This document shows, one piece after another, positions 1 through 7,481 of a stretch of DNA of 64,000 bases. The DNA comes from Candidatus Minthosoma equi (GTDB lineage: Bacteria; Bacteroidota; Bacteroidia; Bacteroidales; Bacteroidaceae). How positions within the stretch are numbered: the stretch's first letter is position 1; each line of letters begins with the position of its first letter. Location: assembly GCA_018064885.1 (NCBI GenBank), contig JAGHUI010000010.1, positions 1-64,000 on the forward strand. Direction: 5' to 3'. The notes beneath the pieces were generated by a model. It made no database searches. It was not told the DNA's origin and worked only from the letters and a program-made list of their open reading frames with translations. Made by a program: the position numbers and the translations under genes.

Positions 1-1268
1 CATGGCGTAACACCAACACTGGTGTTGCAGCTGCTCAGCTCTCTGAGCTCTTCAACTACAACATTCCACTCCGTTGGTCTATCTCACACCTCTACCAGTG
101 CATCGTTGATAACAACGAACACGTTGAGGGCATCACATACATCACCACACTGGCTGGTTACATCCACTGGCGTCTGACAGGCGAGAAGGTGCTCGGCATC
201 GGCGATGCATCGGGTATGCTCCCTATCGATCCAAAGACAAAGGACTACGACCAGACCATGATCGATAAGTTCGACGAACTCGTAGCACCTAAGGGCTATC
301 CTTGGAAGCTTCGCGATATTCTCCCTGAGTGTGTATGCGCCGGCAAGCAGGCAGGCTTCCTTACAGCACATGGTGCTAAGCGTCTCGATATCTCAGGCCA
401 CCTGAAGCCAGGTATTCCACTCTGTCCTCCAGAGGGTGATGCAGGCACAGGTATGGTTGCAACCAACGCCGTTAAGCAGCGCACAGGTAATGTCAGCGCA
501 GGTACATCTTCATTCTCAATGATTGTTCTTGAGAAGGAGCTCAGCAAGCCTTACGAGATGCTTGACATGGTTACAACACCTGATGGCTCACTCGTAGCCA
601 TGGTACACTGCAACAACTGTACTTCAGATATCAACGCATGGGTAAAGGTGTTCAAGGAGTATGCTCTCCTGCTCGGCGTAAAGCAGACCACGATGGAGCT
701 CTACTCACGCCTCTTCGAGGTGGCAGCTGAGGGCGATCCTGACTGCGGCGGACTGGTTTCATACAACTATATCTCAGGCGAGCCTGTTACAGGTCTTATG
801 GACGGTCGTCCATTGCTCGTTCGCTCTGCTAAGGATAAGTTCTCACTTGCTAACCTTATGCGTGCTCACCTCTATGGTGCCATCGGCGTGCTGAAGCTTG
901 GTAACGATATCCTTCTCAAGGAAGAGAACGTGAGGGTTGACCGCATCACAGGTCACGGTGGCTACTTCACCACTCCTGTCATCGGCCAGAAGATGCTGGC
1001 AGCTGCTCTCAACTCTCCTATCTCTTGCATGGAGACAGCAGGTGAGGGCGGTGCATGGGGTATCGCACTTCTCGCAGCCTACGCTGTCAGCAACGAGAAG
1101 GGTCTCTCACTTGCCGACTGGCTCGACGAGGTTGTCTTTGCTGGCAACACCGGTACATCCGTTGACCCAGATCCAAAGGACGTTGAGGGCTTCAACAAGT
1201 ACATCGAGAACTATAAGGAATGTCTCCCTATCGAGGCAGCCGCAGTAGAAAACAAAAAACAGATTTAA
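1..1268 (+). CDS. FGGY-family carbohydrate kinase, probable L-ribulokinase/xylulokinase type (5' end missing)
   Basis: The reading frame is open from the window edge (first whole codon at 3) to TAA at 1266-1268. About 421 residues are visible, so roughly the first 100 of a normal ~500-residue FGGY kinase lie outside. The actin-like C-terminal domain is present: a GTGMVATNAV glycine stretch, a GTSSFSM segment, and GHGGYFTTPVIGQKMLA, which resembles the second FGGY signature. The family phosphorylates pentuloses or hexuloses with ATP in the cytoplasm. Transketolase and RpiB follow directly, the order I know from Bacteroides arabinose loci, so a pentulose substrate (ribulose or xylulose) is inferred. 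Codon use is strongly biased (CTC, CGT, AAG), as in highly expressed genes. The exact sugar cannot be fixed from this fragment. Confidence 0.85.
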   Translation, partial: WRNTNTGVAAAQLSELFNYNIPLRWSISHLYQCIVDNNEHVEGITYITTLAGYIHWRLTGEKVLGIGDASGMLPIDPKTKDYDQTMIDKFDELVAPKGYPWKLRDILPECVCAGKQAGFLTAHGAKRLDISGHLKPGIPLCPPEGDAGTGMVATNAVKQRTGNVSAGTSSFSMIVLEKELSKPYEMLDMVTTPDGSLVAMVHCNNCTSDINAWVKVFKEYALLLGVKQTTMELYSRLFEVAAEGDPDCGGLVSYNYISGEPVTGLMDGRPLLVRSAKDKFSLANLMRAHLYGAIGVLKLGNDILLKEENVRVDRITGHGGYFTTPVIGQKMLAAALNSPISCMETAGEGGAWGIALLAAYAVSNEKGLSLADWLDEVVFAGNTGTSVDPDPKDVEGFNKYIENYKECLPIEAAAVENKKQI

Positions 1269-1291
1269 TCACAACTTAATAAATAATAATC

Positions 1292-3322
1292 ATGGCAAAC
1301 AATCCAATTTCAGTATTGAATCACGCAGCTGACAACATCCGTATCCTTGCAGCTTCAGCAGTAGAGAAGGCTAAGTCTGGTCACCCAGGTGGTGCAATGG
1401 GCGGTGCTGACTTCATCAACGTACTTTACAGCGAGTATCTCAAATACGACCCAAAGAACCCAGAGTGGGTTGGTCGCGACCGTTTCTTCCTCGATCCAGG
1501 TCACATGGCTCCAATGCTCTACTCTCAGCTCTGCCTTGCTGGCAAGTTCACTCTCGATGAGCTCGCTCAGCTTCGTCAGTGGGGTTCTCCTACAACAGGT
1601 CACCCAGAGTTCGAGGTAGCTCGTGGTATTGAGAACACATCTGGTCCTCTTGGTCAGGGTCACGCTTACGCTATCGGTGCTGCTATCGCTGCAAAGTTCC
1701 TCGCAGCTCACACTGGCAACCCAACATTCGCAAAGGAGACAATCTACGCATACATCTCTGATGGTGGTATTCAGGAAGAGGTTTCACAGGGCGGCGCTCG
1801 TATCGCTTCTGTTCTCGGCCTTGACAACCTTATCATGTTCTATGACTCTAACGATATTCAGCTTTCTACTGAAACTAAGGAAGTTATGAACGAAGATACT
1901 GCTGCTAAGTATCGCGCATTCGGTTGGGAAGTAATCGAGATCGTTGGTAACGACGCAGAGCAGATTCGTGCTGCTATCGAGAAGGCTCAGGCAGTTCAGG
2001 GCAAGCCAACTCTCATCATCGGTAAGTGTATCATGGGTAAGGGCGCTCTCAAGGCAGACGGTACTTCATACGAAGCTAACTGCAAGACACATGGTGCTCC
2101 ACTCGGTGGCGACGCATACGTCAACACTATCAAGAATCTCGGCGGTGATCCTGAGAATCCATTCCAGATCTTCGACGACGTTAAGGAGCTCTATGCTAAC
2201 CGTGCTAAGGAACTCGAGGCAATCTGCGCAGAGCGCTATGCTGAGGAGAAGGCTTGGGCAGATGCTAACCCAGAGAAGGCTGCACAGCAGGCAGAATGGT
2301 TCTCAGGCAAGGCACCAAAGATTGACTGGAGCGTAGTAAACCAGAAAGCTAACGACGCTACTCGTTCTGCATCTGCAGCTTGTCTTTCTGCTCTCGCTGA
2401 GCAGGTTCCAAACATGATCTGTGCTTCTGCTGACCTCTCTAACTCAGACAAGACAGACGGCTTCCTCAAGAAGACAAAGGCTCTCACAAAGGACGACTTC
2501 TCTGGTGCATTCTTCCAGGCAGGTGTTGCAGAGTTCACTATGGCATGCTGCTGCGTAGGTATGGCTCTCCACGGCGGTGTTATCCCAGCTTGTGGTACAT
2601 TCTTCGTATTCTCTCAGTACATGCTCCCTGTAGTACGTATGGCAGCTCTCATGCAGCTCCCAGTTAAGTTCATCTGGACTCACGACGCATTCCGCGTAGG
2701 TGAGGACGGCCCTACTCACGAGCCAGTTGAGCATGAGGCACAGATTCGTCTCATGGAGAAGCTCAAGAACCATGCAGGCAAGAACTCTACTCTCGTTCTT
2801 CGTCCAGCAGAGGCAAAGGAGACAACAGTTGCTTGGGCTATGGCTATGGAGAACACAGACACTCCAACAGCTCTCATCTTCTCTCGCCAGAACATCAACG
2901 ACCTCCCAGAGGGCAACGACTACGAAGGTGCTCGCAAGGGTGCTTACATTGTAGCAGGTTCAGACGAGAACCCAGACGTAGTGATGGTAGCTTCTGGTTC
3001 TGAGGTATCTACACTCGTTTCAGGTGCAGAGCTCCTCCGCAAGGATGGCGTTAAGTGCCGCATCGTAAGCGTTCCATCTGAGGGCACATTCCGCAACCAG
3101 CCTAAGGAGTACCAGGAGTCAGTTATCCCAACAGGCGCTAAGGTATTCGGTATGACAGCAGGTCTTCCAGTGAACCTCCAGGGCTTCCTCATCGGTGCTG
3201 ATCCAGCATCAAAGATCTGGGGTCTTGAGTCATTCGGTTTCTCTGCTCCATACAAGGTTCTCGACGAGAAGCTTGGCTACACAGCTGAGAACGTTTACAA
3301 CCAGGTTAAGTCTATGTTGTAA
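1292..3322 (+). CDS. tkt: Transketolase
   Basis: Thiamine-diphosphate enzyme of the non-oxidative pentose phosphate pathway, moving two-carbon units between sugar phosphates in the cytoplasm. At 676 residues it has normal full length. The N-terminal part holds KSGHPGGAMGGADF and the GPLGQGHAYAIG loop; the TPP-binding region carries SDGGIQEE where most family members have GDG. The pyrimidine domain has FVFSQYM and THDAFRVGEDGPTHEPVE. The ATG at 1292 lies 23 bases after the kinase stop, so the two are probably co-transcribed. Codon bias is strong, suggesting high expression. Position beside a pentulose kinase and RpiB supports a role in feeding arabinose or xylose carbon into central metabolism. 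Confidence 0.96.
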   Translation: MANNPISVLNHAADNIRILAASAVEKAKSGHPGGAMGGADFINVLYSEYLKYDPKNPEWVGRDRFFLDPGHMAPMLYSQLCLAGKFTLDELAQLRQWGSPTTGHPEFEVARGIENTSGPLGQGHAYAIGAAIAAKFLAAHTGNPTFAKETIYAYISDGGIQEEVSQGGARIASVLGLDNLIMFYDSNDIQLSTETKEVMNEDTAAKYRAFGWEVIEIVGNDAEQIRAAIEKAQAVQGKPTLIIGKCIMGKGALKADGTSYEANCKTHGAPLGGDAYVNTIKNLGGDPENPFQIFDDVKELYANRAKELEAICAERYAEEKAWADANPEKAAQQAEWFSGKAPKIDWSVVNQKANDATRSASAACLSALAEQVPNMICASADLSNSDKTDGFLKKTKALTKDDFSGAFFQAGVAEFTMACCCVGMALHGGVIPACGTFFVFSQYMLPVVRMAALMQLPVKFIWTHDAFRVGEDGPTHEPVEHEAQIRLMEKLKNHAGKNSTLVLRPAEAKETTVAWAMAMENTDTPTALIFSRQNINDLPEGNDYEGARKGAYIVAGSDENPDVVMVASGSEVSTLVSGAELLRKDGVKCRIVSVPSEGTFRNQPKEYQESVIPTGAKVFGMTAGLPVNLQGFLIGADPASKIWGLESFGFSAPYKVLDEKLGYTAENVYNQVKSML

Positions 3323-3350
3323 TTAGGAATTAGGAATAATCAATAACTAT

Positions 3351-3388
3351 GGTTCTAGATTTTCTAGTTCTCTAGAATTTCTAGAACC
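3351..3388 (+). repeat. Imperfect palindrome between tkt and rpiB
   Basis: Bases 3351-3367 pair with 3372-3388 around a TTCT loop: nine outer pairs (GGTTCTAGA/TCTAGAACC), a three-base internal loop and five inner pairs. It fills most of the 74-base gap and has no U tract, so it is not a classical terminator. It could stabilise an mRNA end or tune expression within the operon, which is inference. Confidence 0.6.
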
Positions 3389-3396
3389 TTATTATT

Positions 3397-3837
3397 ATGG
3401 AAACTAAAACTATCGGATTAGCATCTGATCACGCAGCCTTCCCTCTCAAGCAATTCGTAAAGAAATACCTTGAGGAGAAAGGCATGGAATACAAGGACTA
3501 CGGCACATACACAGAGTATTCCTGCAACTATGCCACTTACGGTCATGCTCTCGCAGAGGGTATTGAGAAGGGCGAAGTATATCCAGGCATCGCAATGTGT
3601 GGCTCGGGCGAAGGCATCTCTATGACACTCAACAAGCACCAGAGCATTCGTGCAGGTCTTGTTTGGCAGCCAGAGATTGCTCACCTCATCCGTGAGCACA
3701 ACAACGCCAACGTCATCGTATTTCCAGGCCGTTTCATCACAGAAGAAACTTGCCGCGCATGTCTCGACGAATTCTTCAATACAGAGTTTGCAGGTGGTCG
3801 CCATCAGCAGCGCATTGAAGACATTCCTGTAAAATAA
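3397..3837 (+). CDS. rpiB: Ribose-5-phosphate isomerase B
   Basis: RpiB/LacAB-family isomerase interconverting ribose 5-phosphate and ribulose 5-phosphate. The 146 residues match the family length. Landmarks are GLASDHAAF at the N-terminus, the active-site cysteine loop MCGSGEGISM near residues 67-76, the NKHQSIRAGL segment, and NANVIVFPGRFI. It is the third gene of the pentose operon, and a strong terminator follows 21 bases after its stop. Some relatives act on allose or galactose phosphates, but the transketolase neighbour favours ribose 5-phosphate. Confidence 0.94.
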   Translation: METKTIGLASDHAAFPLKQFVKKYLEEKGMEYKDYGTYTEYSCNYATYGHALAEGIEKGEVYPGIAMCGSGEGISMTLNKHQSIRAGLVWQPEIAHLIREHNNANVIVFPGRFITEETCRACLDEFFNTEFAGGRHQQRIEDIPVK

Positions 3838-3858
3838 ACTCACTTTTATATAAATATG

Positions 3859-3899
3859 AAGCACATCGGAAACTAAAATCTTTCCGATGTGCTTTTTTT
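3859..3899 (+). terminator. Rho-independent terminator of the kinase-tkt-rpiB operon
   Basis: A perfect 14-bp stem (3859-3872 with 3881-3894) closes an 8-base loop and runs into a stretch of T. It sits just after the rpiB stop. Confidence 0.93.
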
Positions 3900-4108
3900 G
3901 TTTCAGCCTTTTGTTAAACATAGAATTGGCAGAACAACAGAGCAATGCAGAGTAAGTCCTACAATATTTAATGCAGAAAGTTTGGTCGGAATGAGGAAAA
4001 GATGTAAATTTGTAAATTATATGAAATTTAGTAGTAAACTGATAACTGATAATTTTCTCATTACAAGGGGTCTGTAAAATGCAGATTCCTTGTTTCTGTT
4101 TTCAACAA

Positions 4109-4407
4109 CTGTTTATCTGTTATTTGTGATTACTGTGACTGGAATGTGGCATGTGGTGTCACAAATCGTGACGGCATAGCTGAGGATGTACCTTTGGTGG
4201 TTGACATTGTTTCAAAGAGCGAGTGGCTGGGTTGGTATGGCTATGGCTATTCTCTCGAACGGATCGCATTCTCTCGAATACGGGTACAAAGTTACAACAT
4301 TTCTTCGCTTTGCCAAAATGATAATGCTGAAAACTCAGGGTACTTTTCATATCATTGCGAGTTTTTCAAAAAAACCAGTCACAGAGTCACAGATAACAGA
4401 TAAACAG
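4109..4407. repeat. 299-base segment bounded by ~34-base imperfect inverted repeats
   Basis: The left arm 4109-4142 and the reverse complement of the right arm 4375-4407 share about 30 of 34 positions, both starting CTGTTTATCTGTTAT and ending CTGTGACTGG. A third related arm in left-arm orientation lies at about 4483-4512. The enclosed 232 bases carry a minus-strand promoter. Architecture resembles a small non-autonomous element or a long hairpin. Confidence 0.65.
4287..4317 (-). promoter_or_regulatory. Consensus Bacteroidetes promoter with no obvious gene
   Basis: On the minus strand TTTG (complement of 4314-4317) is followed after 19 bases by TAACTTTG (complement of 4287-4294), a full match to the phylum's -33/-7 pattern. 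Transcription would run left, away from 4849. Only very short frames follow, so a small RNA or peptide is possible. Confidence 0.55.
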
Positions 4408-4568
4408 AAGTCAAAAAAAATGCAAACAGAATTTTATATAATATATATATTATATAACCTTATTTTAGCCTATTTTTTCTTTTTTTTATCTGTTATCTGT
4501 TATAACTGTTATTGCATCATCATGTTATCGGAGTGAACACACACACCCCGACTTTACGCTCTAAAAAT

Positions 4569-4599
4569 TTTGAATAGTGCTATTTTTGTTGTACCTTTG
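4569..4599 (+). promoter_or_regulatory. Consensus Bacteroidetes promoter reading into gene-free DNA
   Basis: TTTG (4569-4572), 19 bases, then TACCTTTG (4592-4599). The next annotated gene on this strand starts at 6660, beyond two minus-strand genes, so this promoter appears to serve a short transcript. A 31-codon frame starts 35 bases downstream. Confidence 0.6.
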
Positions 4600-4634
4600 T
4601 ACTCGGTTTGGGAATGGTGTGAAAATAGGTGTAC

Positions 4635-4730
4635 ATGGCGATGTATGCCTTGTTACGTTCGCGTGGAAGTAAGTATTCCGCTCGCACGGAAACGAGTATT
4701 CCGCTCGCATGGATACCTAATATAACGTGA
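4635..4730 (+). other. Possible 31-codon small ORF containing a direct repeat
   Basis: ATG at 4635 opens a 31-codon frame ending TGA at 4728-4730, 35 bases after a consensus promoter. Two near-identical copies of AGTATTCCGCTCGCAYGGA lie inside it. The last codons run into the left end of the TIR element at 4723. The peptide matches nothing I recognise. It could equally be a structured RNA or an intergenic repeat, so coding status is uncertain. Confidence 0.25.
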
Positions 4731-4825
4731 GTTCGACCAATTGTAGTAGTGTCCTTCGGGCCAATTAGAAAAACAGTTGGCGCTAGCGCATAAACATGTA
4801 TGACAAATTCATCGAACTCACGTTA
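4723..4825 (-). repeat. Dispersed TIR element, copy 1 (103 bases)
   Basis: Perfect 14-bp terminal inverted repeats TAACGTGAGTTCGA lie at 4723-4736 and 4812-4825. Read on the minus strand the interior matches the element at 59195-59379: both share the TGAATTTGTCA segment after the first repeat, and ATTGGCCCGAAGG and ACTACTACAATTGGTCGAACT at the other end. The middle here is short and centres on the palindrome GCGCTAGCGC (4780-4789). There is no coding capacity, so it resembles a MITE or REP-like element. Confidence 0.8.
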
Positions 4826-4848
4826 ATATACAATGAATGAATAAATTG

Positions 4849-6009
4849 TTATTCTTCAGTTTGTGGCTTGTTTCCCAGCACGAGGGTTGTGATCTTGAAG
4901 TTTTCGTTCACAACGCCTGTGCCTTGGAGGTGCTTGACGTTGACGTTGGATTTTACTGTCTGCTCACCGCCTTCGTCTGATGACTGAACGGATGATGTGT
5001 AGGTGTTCTCGTCAACATCGAACTGGACGTTGTAGCTTGAGCGTCCGTTGCCCATGTCGTTCTTGGTTATGTGTACGTTCTTCACTTCGAAGTCGATGGT
5101 GCGACCTGATGAGTGGGTTTTGTCCATGAAGGCGAAGATGTCTTCTTCTGTCGCATTGATCTTGCCGATGTATGAGTTGATGTGGCTTGCGAGTGTCATG
5201 GAAACGCCGTTCTTGTCGTTCTCGCCGAGGAATGTGAAGTGCTCTACGATGACTTGGCGTACGTTTGCTTTCTCCTCTGGCTCGAGCTCTTTCTTGTCAA
5301 CATTTGTGAGGGCTTTCTGTGCTTCGTTGATGAAGATGCCGTTAGGGAACTGGTCGATGTATTGCTCGTAGGATTCCTTTGTGTTGAGCTCCTTTGCATC
5401 GCAGAATGAGAGTGAGTCGAGACGCAGCTCTGCCTTTTTGCGGAAGAATCCATCTGGATGAACATCTAGGAAGTGACGTACGGCTTCAGCGGATTTCATG
5501 CCTGAGACGTTTTTCCAGTCGTCGTTCTCTGGTGTGAAACGGTCGAGGATTTCCTTGAGCTGGCTGTAGTGGTAGGCATCATCGTTGTATGTGTCGAAGT
5601 AGTCATTAAGTGCTTCTTCAAGAGAATCCATCTTTTCCTCTGTTTGATAGCGAAGTACGTTCTCGTATGCTGTGCGCTCGTCTTCGTCGCTGCCTCCGCG
5701 GAAGAAGAGGAACCATACTGCTGCTGATGCAAGGATGAGGATGACCAATGTGATGACTGCTGCTGTTGCTCCTGACTTCTTCTTTTTCGCTGGATCAACT
5801 GATGGAGTTGATTTGGTTGAAGAAGTTGATGGAGTTGATTGAGTTGAAGAAGTTGATGGGGTTGAAGGAGCTGCTGGGATTTCCTCTGGGTTGATAGCTC
5901 CTTTCTTAAGGTTCTCCACGTATGCTGCAAGTGGATAACCGCAATGTGGGCAAGAGCTTGCTTTTTCGCTTACCTCTTTGCCGCACTCTGGACATTTGAT
6001 AAGTGCCAT
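4849..6009 (-). CDS. Zinc-ribbon, single-pass membrane protein of unknown function
   Basis: 386 residues. The N-terminus is a double-CxxC zinc ribbon (CPECG and CPHCG, residues 6-22). A low-complexity linker of Ser/Thr/Pro repeats (STPSTSST type, about residues 46-70) follows, then a lysine cluster and one membrane helix at about residues 80-105. The remaining ~280 residues look extracytoplasmic, with helical repeats in the first half and a predicted beta-rich end. No enzymatic motif is visible. The ribbon would sit in the cytoplasm and the large domain in the periplasm, so a sensor or scaffold is conceivable. It follows the membrane gene at 6073 on the same strand after 63 bases, with a 9-bp inverted repeat (6034-6042/6059-6067) in the gap. 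Confidence 0.75.
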   Translation of the reverse strand: MALIKCPECGKEVSEKASSCPHCGYPLAAYVENLKKGAINPEEIPAAPSTPSTSSTQSTPSTSSTKSTPSVDPAKKKKSGATAAVITLVILILASAAVWFLFFRGGSDEDERTAYENVLRYQTEEKMDSLEEALNDYFDTYNDDAYHYSQLKEILDRFTPENDDWKNVSGMKSAEAVRHFLDVHPDGFFRKKAELRLDSLSFCDAKELNTKESYEQYIDQFPNGIFINEAQKALTNVDKKELEPEEKANVRQVIVEHFTFLGENDKNGVSMTLASHINSYIGKINATEEDIFAFMDKTHSSGRTIDFEVKNVHITKNDMGNGRSSYNVQFDVDENTYTSSVQSSDEGGEQTVKSNVNVKHLQGTGVVNENFKITTLVLGNKPQTEE

Positions 6010-6072
6010 ATTTTTGTATTTTCTTTTTACCTTAAAATAAGTGCCGTAACAGGTGAATACTTATTTTCTTAT

Positions 6073-6555
6073 TTAATTAAATATTGTATCTATCTTATTT
6101 TCTGAGTTGTTCTCACTTTCAATAGCTGATTCTTGTGCGTCTTGTGCTTCGCCGCTGACGAACAGGGTTGTGTCGATGGATGTTGAGTCGGCTGCAGGGT
6201 CGGAAGTGACATCGTCGAGCATGTCAACGTGTGGGCCTTCGGCATCAATGACCTGATCCTGTATTGTGTCTCCTGTGCCTTCGAATGCGTGCATCTTTGG
6301 ACGTGCGTTCTTGTCGAACATGATTATGCCGGCAATAGCCATGACGGATAGGATGATGAAGGTTGTGGTGGAATGGCGCACAATCTTGCTGTCTGAGGGG
6401 TATTTCCAAGAAACGAAGAAATAGGCGCATGAGATGATGATTGAGAGTATTCCAACCCATGTCATGCCGAACAAGATGCTCTTCACCACGATGCAGAGAA
6501 AGACTGCAATGGCGAGGGTAAGACCGAGGTCGCTGTATGGATTTCTGCGTTTCAC
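6073..6555 (-). CDS. Small integral membrane protein, unknown
   Basis: 160 residues. Three hydrophobic helices fill the first ~80 residues: LGLTLAIAVFLCIVV, an aromatic-rich second helix containing ILSIIISCAYFFVSW, and FIILSVMAIAGIIMF. A ~75-residue acidic, polar tail rich in Asp, Ser and Glu follows. I recognise no family. A -7 box lies 26 bases before the start, and the zinc-ribbon gene follows on the same strand, so the two may be co-transcribed and act together at the inner membrane (inference). Confidence 0.7.
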   Translation of the reverse strand: MKRRNPYSDLGLTLAIAVFLCIVVKSILFGMTWVGILSIIISCAYFFVSWKYPSDSKIVRHSTTTFIILSVMAIAGIIMFDKNARPKMHAFEGTGDTIQDQVIDAEGPHVDMLDDVTSDPAADSTSIDTTLFVSGEAQDAQESAIESENNSENKIDTIFN

Positions 6556-6580
6556 TATTGTTTTGCAATTTATTTTTGTG

Positions 6581-6588
6581 CAAAATTA
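6581..6588 (-). promoter_or_regulatory. -7 box for the 6073-6555 gene
   Basis: The minus strand reads TAATTTTG, matching TAnnTTTG, 26 bases before the ATG. It is divergent from the plus-strand -7 box at 6632. Confidence 0.5.
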
Positions 6589-6631
6589 GATATTCTTGTT
6601 GGAATAAAAGAATGTTACATTGAAAAATTAG

Positions 6632-6639
6632 TAACTTTG
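6632..6639 (+). promoter_or_regulatory. -7 box for the 6660-7481 lipoprotein gene
   Basis: TAACTTTG lies 21 bases before the ATG at 6660. No TTTG stands at the usual distance upstream. Confidence 0.5.
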
Positions 6640-6659
6640 CAGCCGAAAAAAGGTTCTTG

Positions 6660-7481
6660 ATGTATAAAAAGCATAATACATATTACATTATATTGCACAT
6701 TTGCGTGTTTTCGTTTTTTTTGCTTGCTTCATGCAATTCCAGCACAAAATGGAATGACATTGATTTCTATCAGGTGGACAAGCTGGAGCAGCTGACCGAG
6801 AAGCCGCTTGCGGAGGAGGACGATGAGTTTGCGAGCATGAGAGATACGGCTGACCGCACGATGGACGTGAGAGTGGATATGCAGTTCATGAAATCGGATG
6901 TGGACGAGAACGAGAATGTGTGCCGCCTCATCAATGATCAGCTCATTGAGATTGTGCTGAACCAGTCGAGCGAGATGACTGTGGACGAAGCTGTGGAGAG
7001 GTACATAGAGGTGAAGAAACAGGAGTTTCACGCTGATGAGATAACTCCCGAGATGTATGTCCACCTTACAGGCAGGGCAGAGTATGGAGCAAGGGATATT
7101 ATAAACTACCGTCTCATGGAGGAGTTCTACACTGGGGGCGCTCATCCTTGTGTCACCACTACCCTCTTGTGTTTCAATGCTTTGACTGGCGAATTCATTT
7201 CCATAGACAATCTCTTCAACTATCAGCATCAGCAGACGCTGAAGGATATGCTGCTGAATAAGCTTATGAAAGACAAAAATGCGCAGAACTTGGAAGAACT
7301 GCGCAAGATGGGTTATCTGGAAATGATGGAGATGTTCATCAGCCCTAATTTCGCGTTGAGGGAAGACAGCATTGAGTTCTACTACAATGAGTATGATATT
7401 GCTCCGTATGCTTCGGGTCCTACTAAGATTTGTCTTTCTTACGACGATATAAAAGCTTATATTTCAGATATATTTGAATGA
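6660..7481 (+). CDS. DUF3298/RsiV-like secreted lipoprotein
   Basis: The ATG at 6660 is preferred over an adjacent TTG at 6657 and gives 273 residues. A signal peptide with lipobox LLASC places the lipidated cysteine near residue 25. The C-terminal half has GGAHPCVTTTLLCFNALTGE followed by an ISIDNLF stretch, typical of the DUF3298/RsiV-like fold, and a tyrosine-rich end (FYYNEYDIAPYASGP). RsiV itself is an anti-sigma factor that binds lysozyme; most Bacteroidetes members have no known role. Its last 59 bases overlap the convergent flavoprotein gene. Confidence 0.8.
   Translation: MYKKHNTYYIILHICVFSFFLLASCNSSTKWNDIDFYQVDKLEQLTEKPLAEEDDEFASMRDTADRTMDVRVDMQFMKSDVDENENVCRLINDQLIEIVLNQSSEMTVDEAVERYIEVKKQEFHADEITPEMYVHLTGRAEYGARDIINYRLMEEFYTGGAHPCVTTTLLCFNALTGEFISIDNLFNYQHQQTLKDMLLNKLMKDKNAQNLEELRKMGYLEMMEMFISPNFALREDSIEFYYNEYDIAPYASGPTKICLSYDDIKAYISDIFE

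Larger units (their letters stand above)
3900..4848. other. Gene-free interval with inverted repeats and orphan promoters
   Basis: No open frame here resembles a known protein, and the longest frames (62-116 codons) overlap repeats and promoter boxes. The interval holds three related arms (4109-4142, 4375-4407, about 4483-4512), two consensus promoters pointing away from each other (4287-4317 minus, 4569-4599 plus), an AT-rich palindromic stretch near 4430-4455, and a TIR-bounded element at 4723-4825. It may be a decayed mobile segment or a small-RNA locus; neither is shown. Confidence 0.6.

Noticed and set aside
4146..4536. Plus- and minus-strand frames of 63-116 codons in the gene-free interval
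   Set aside because: They run across the inverted-repeat arms and promoter boxes, have no recognisable domain, and their composition follows the AT-rich repeats.
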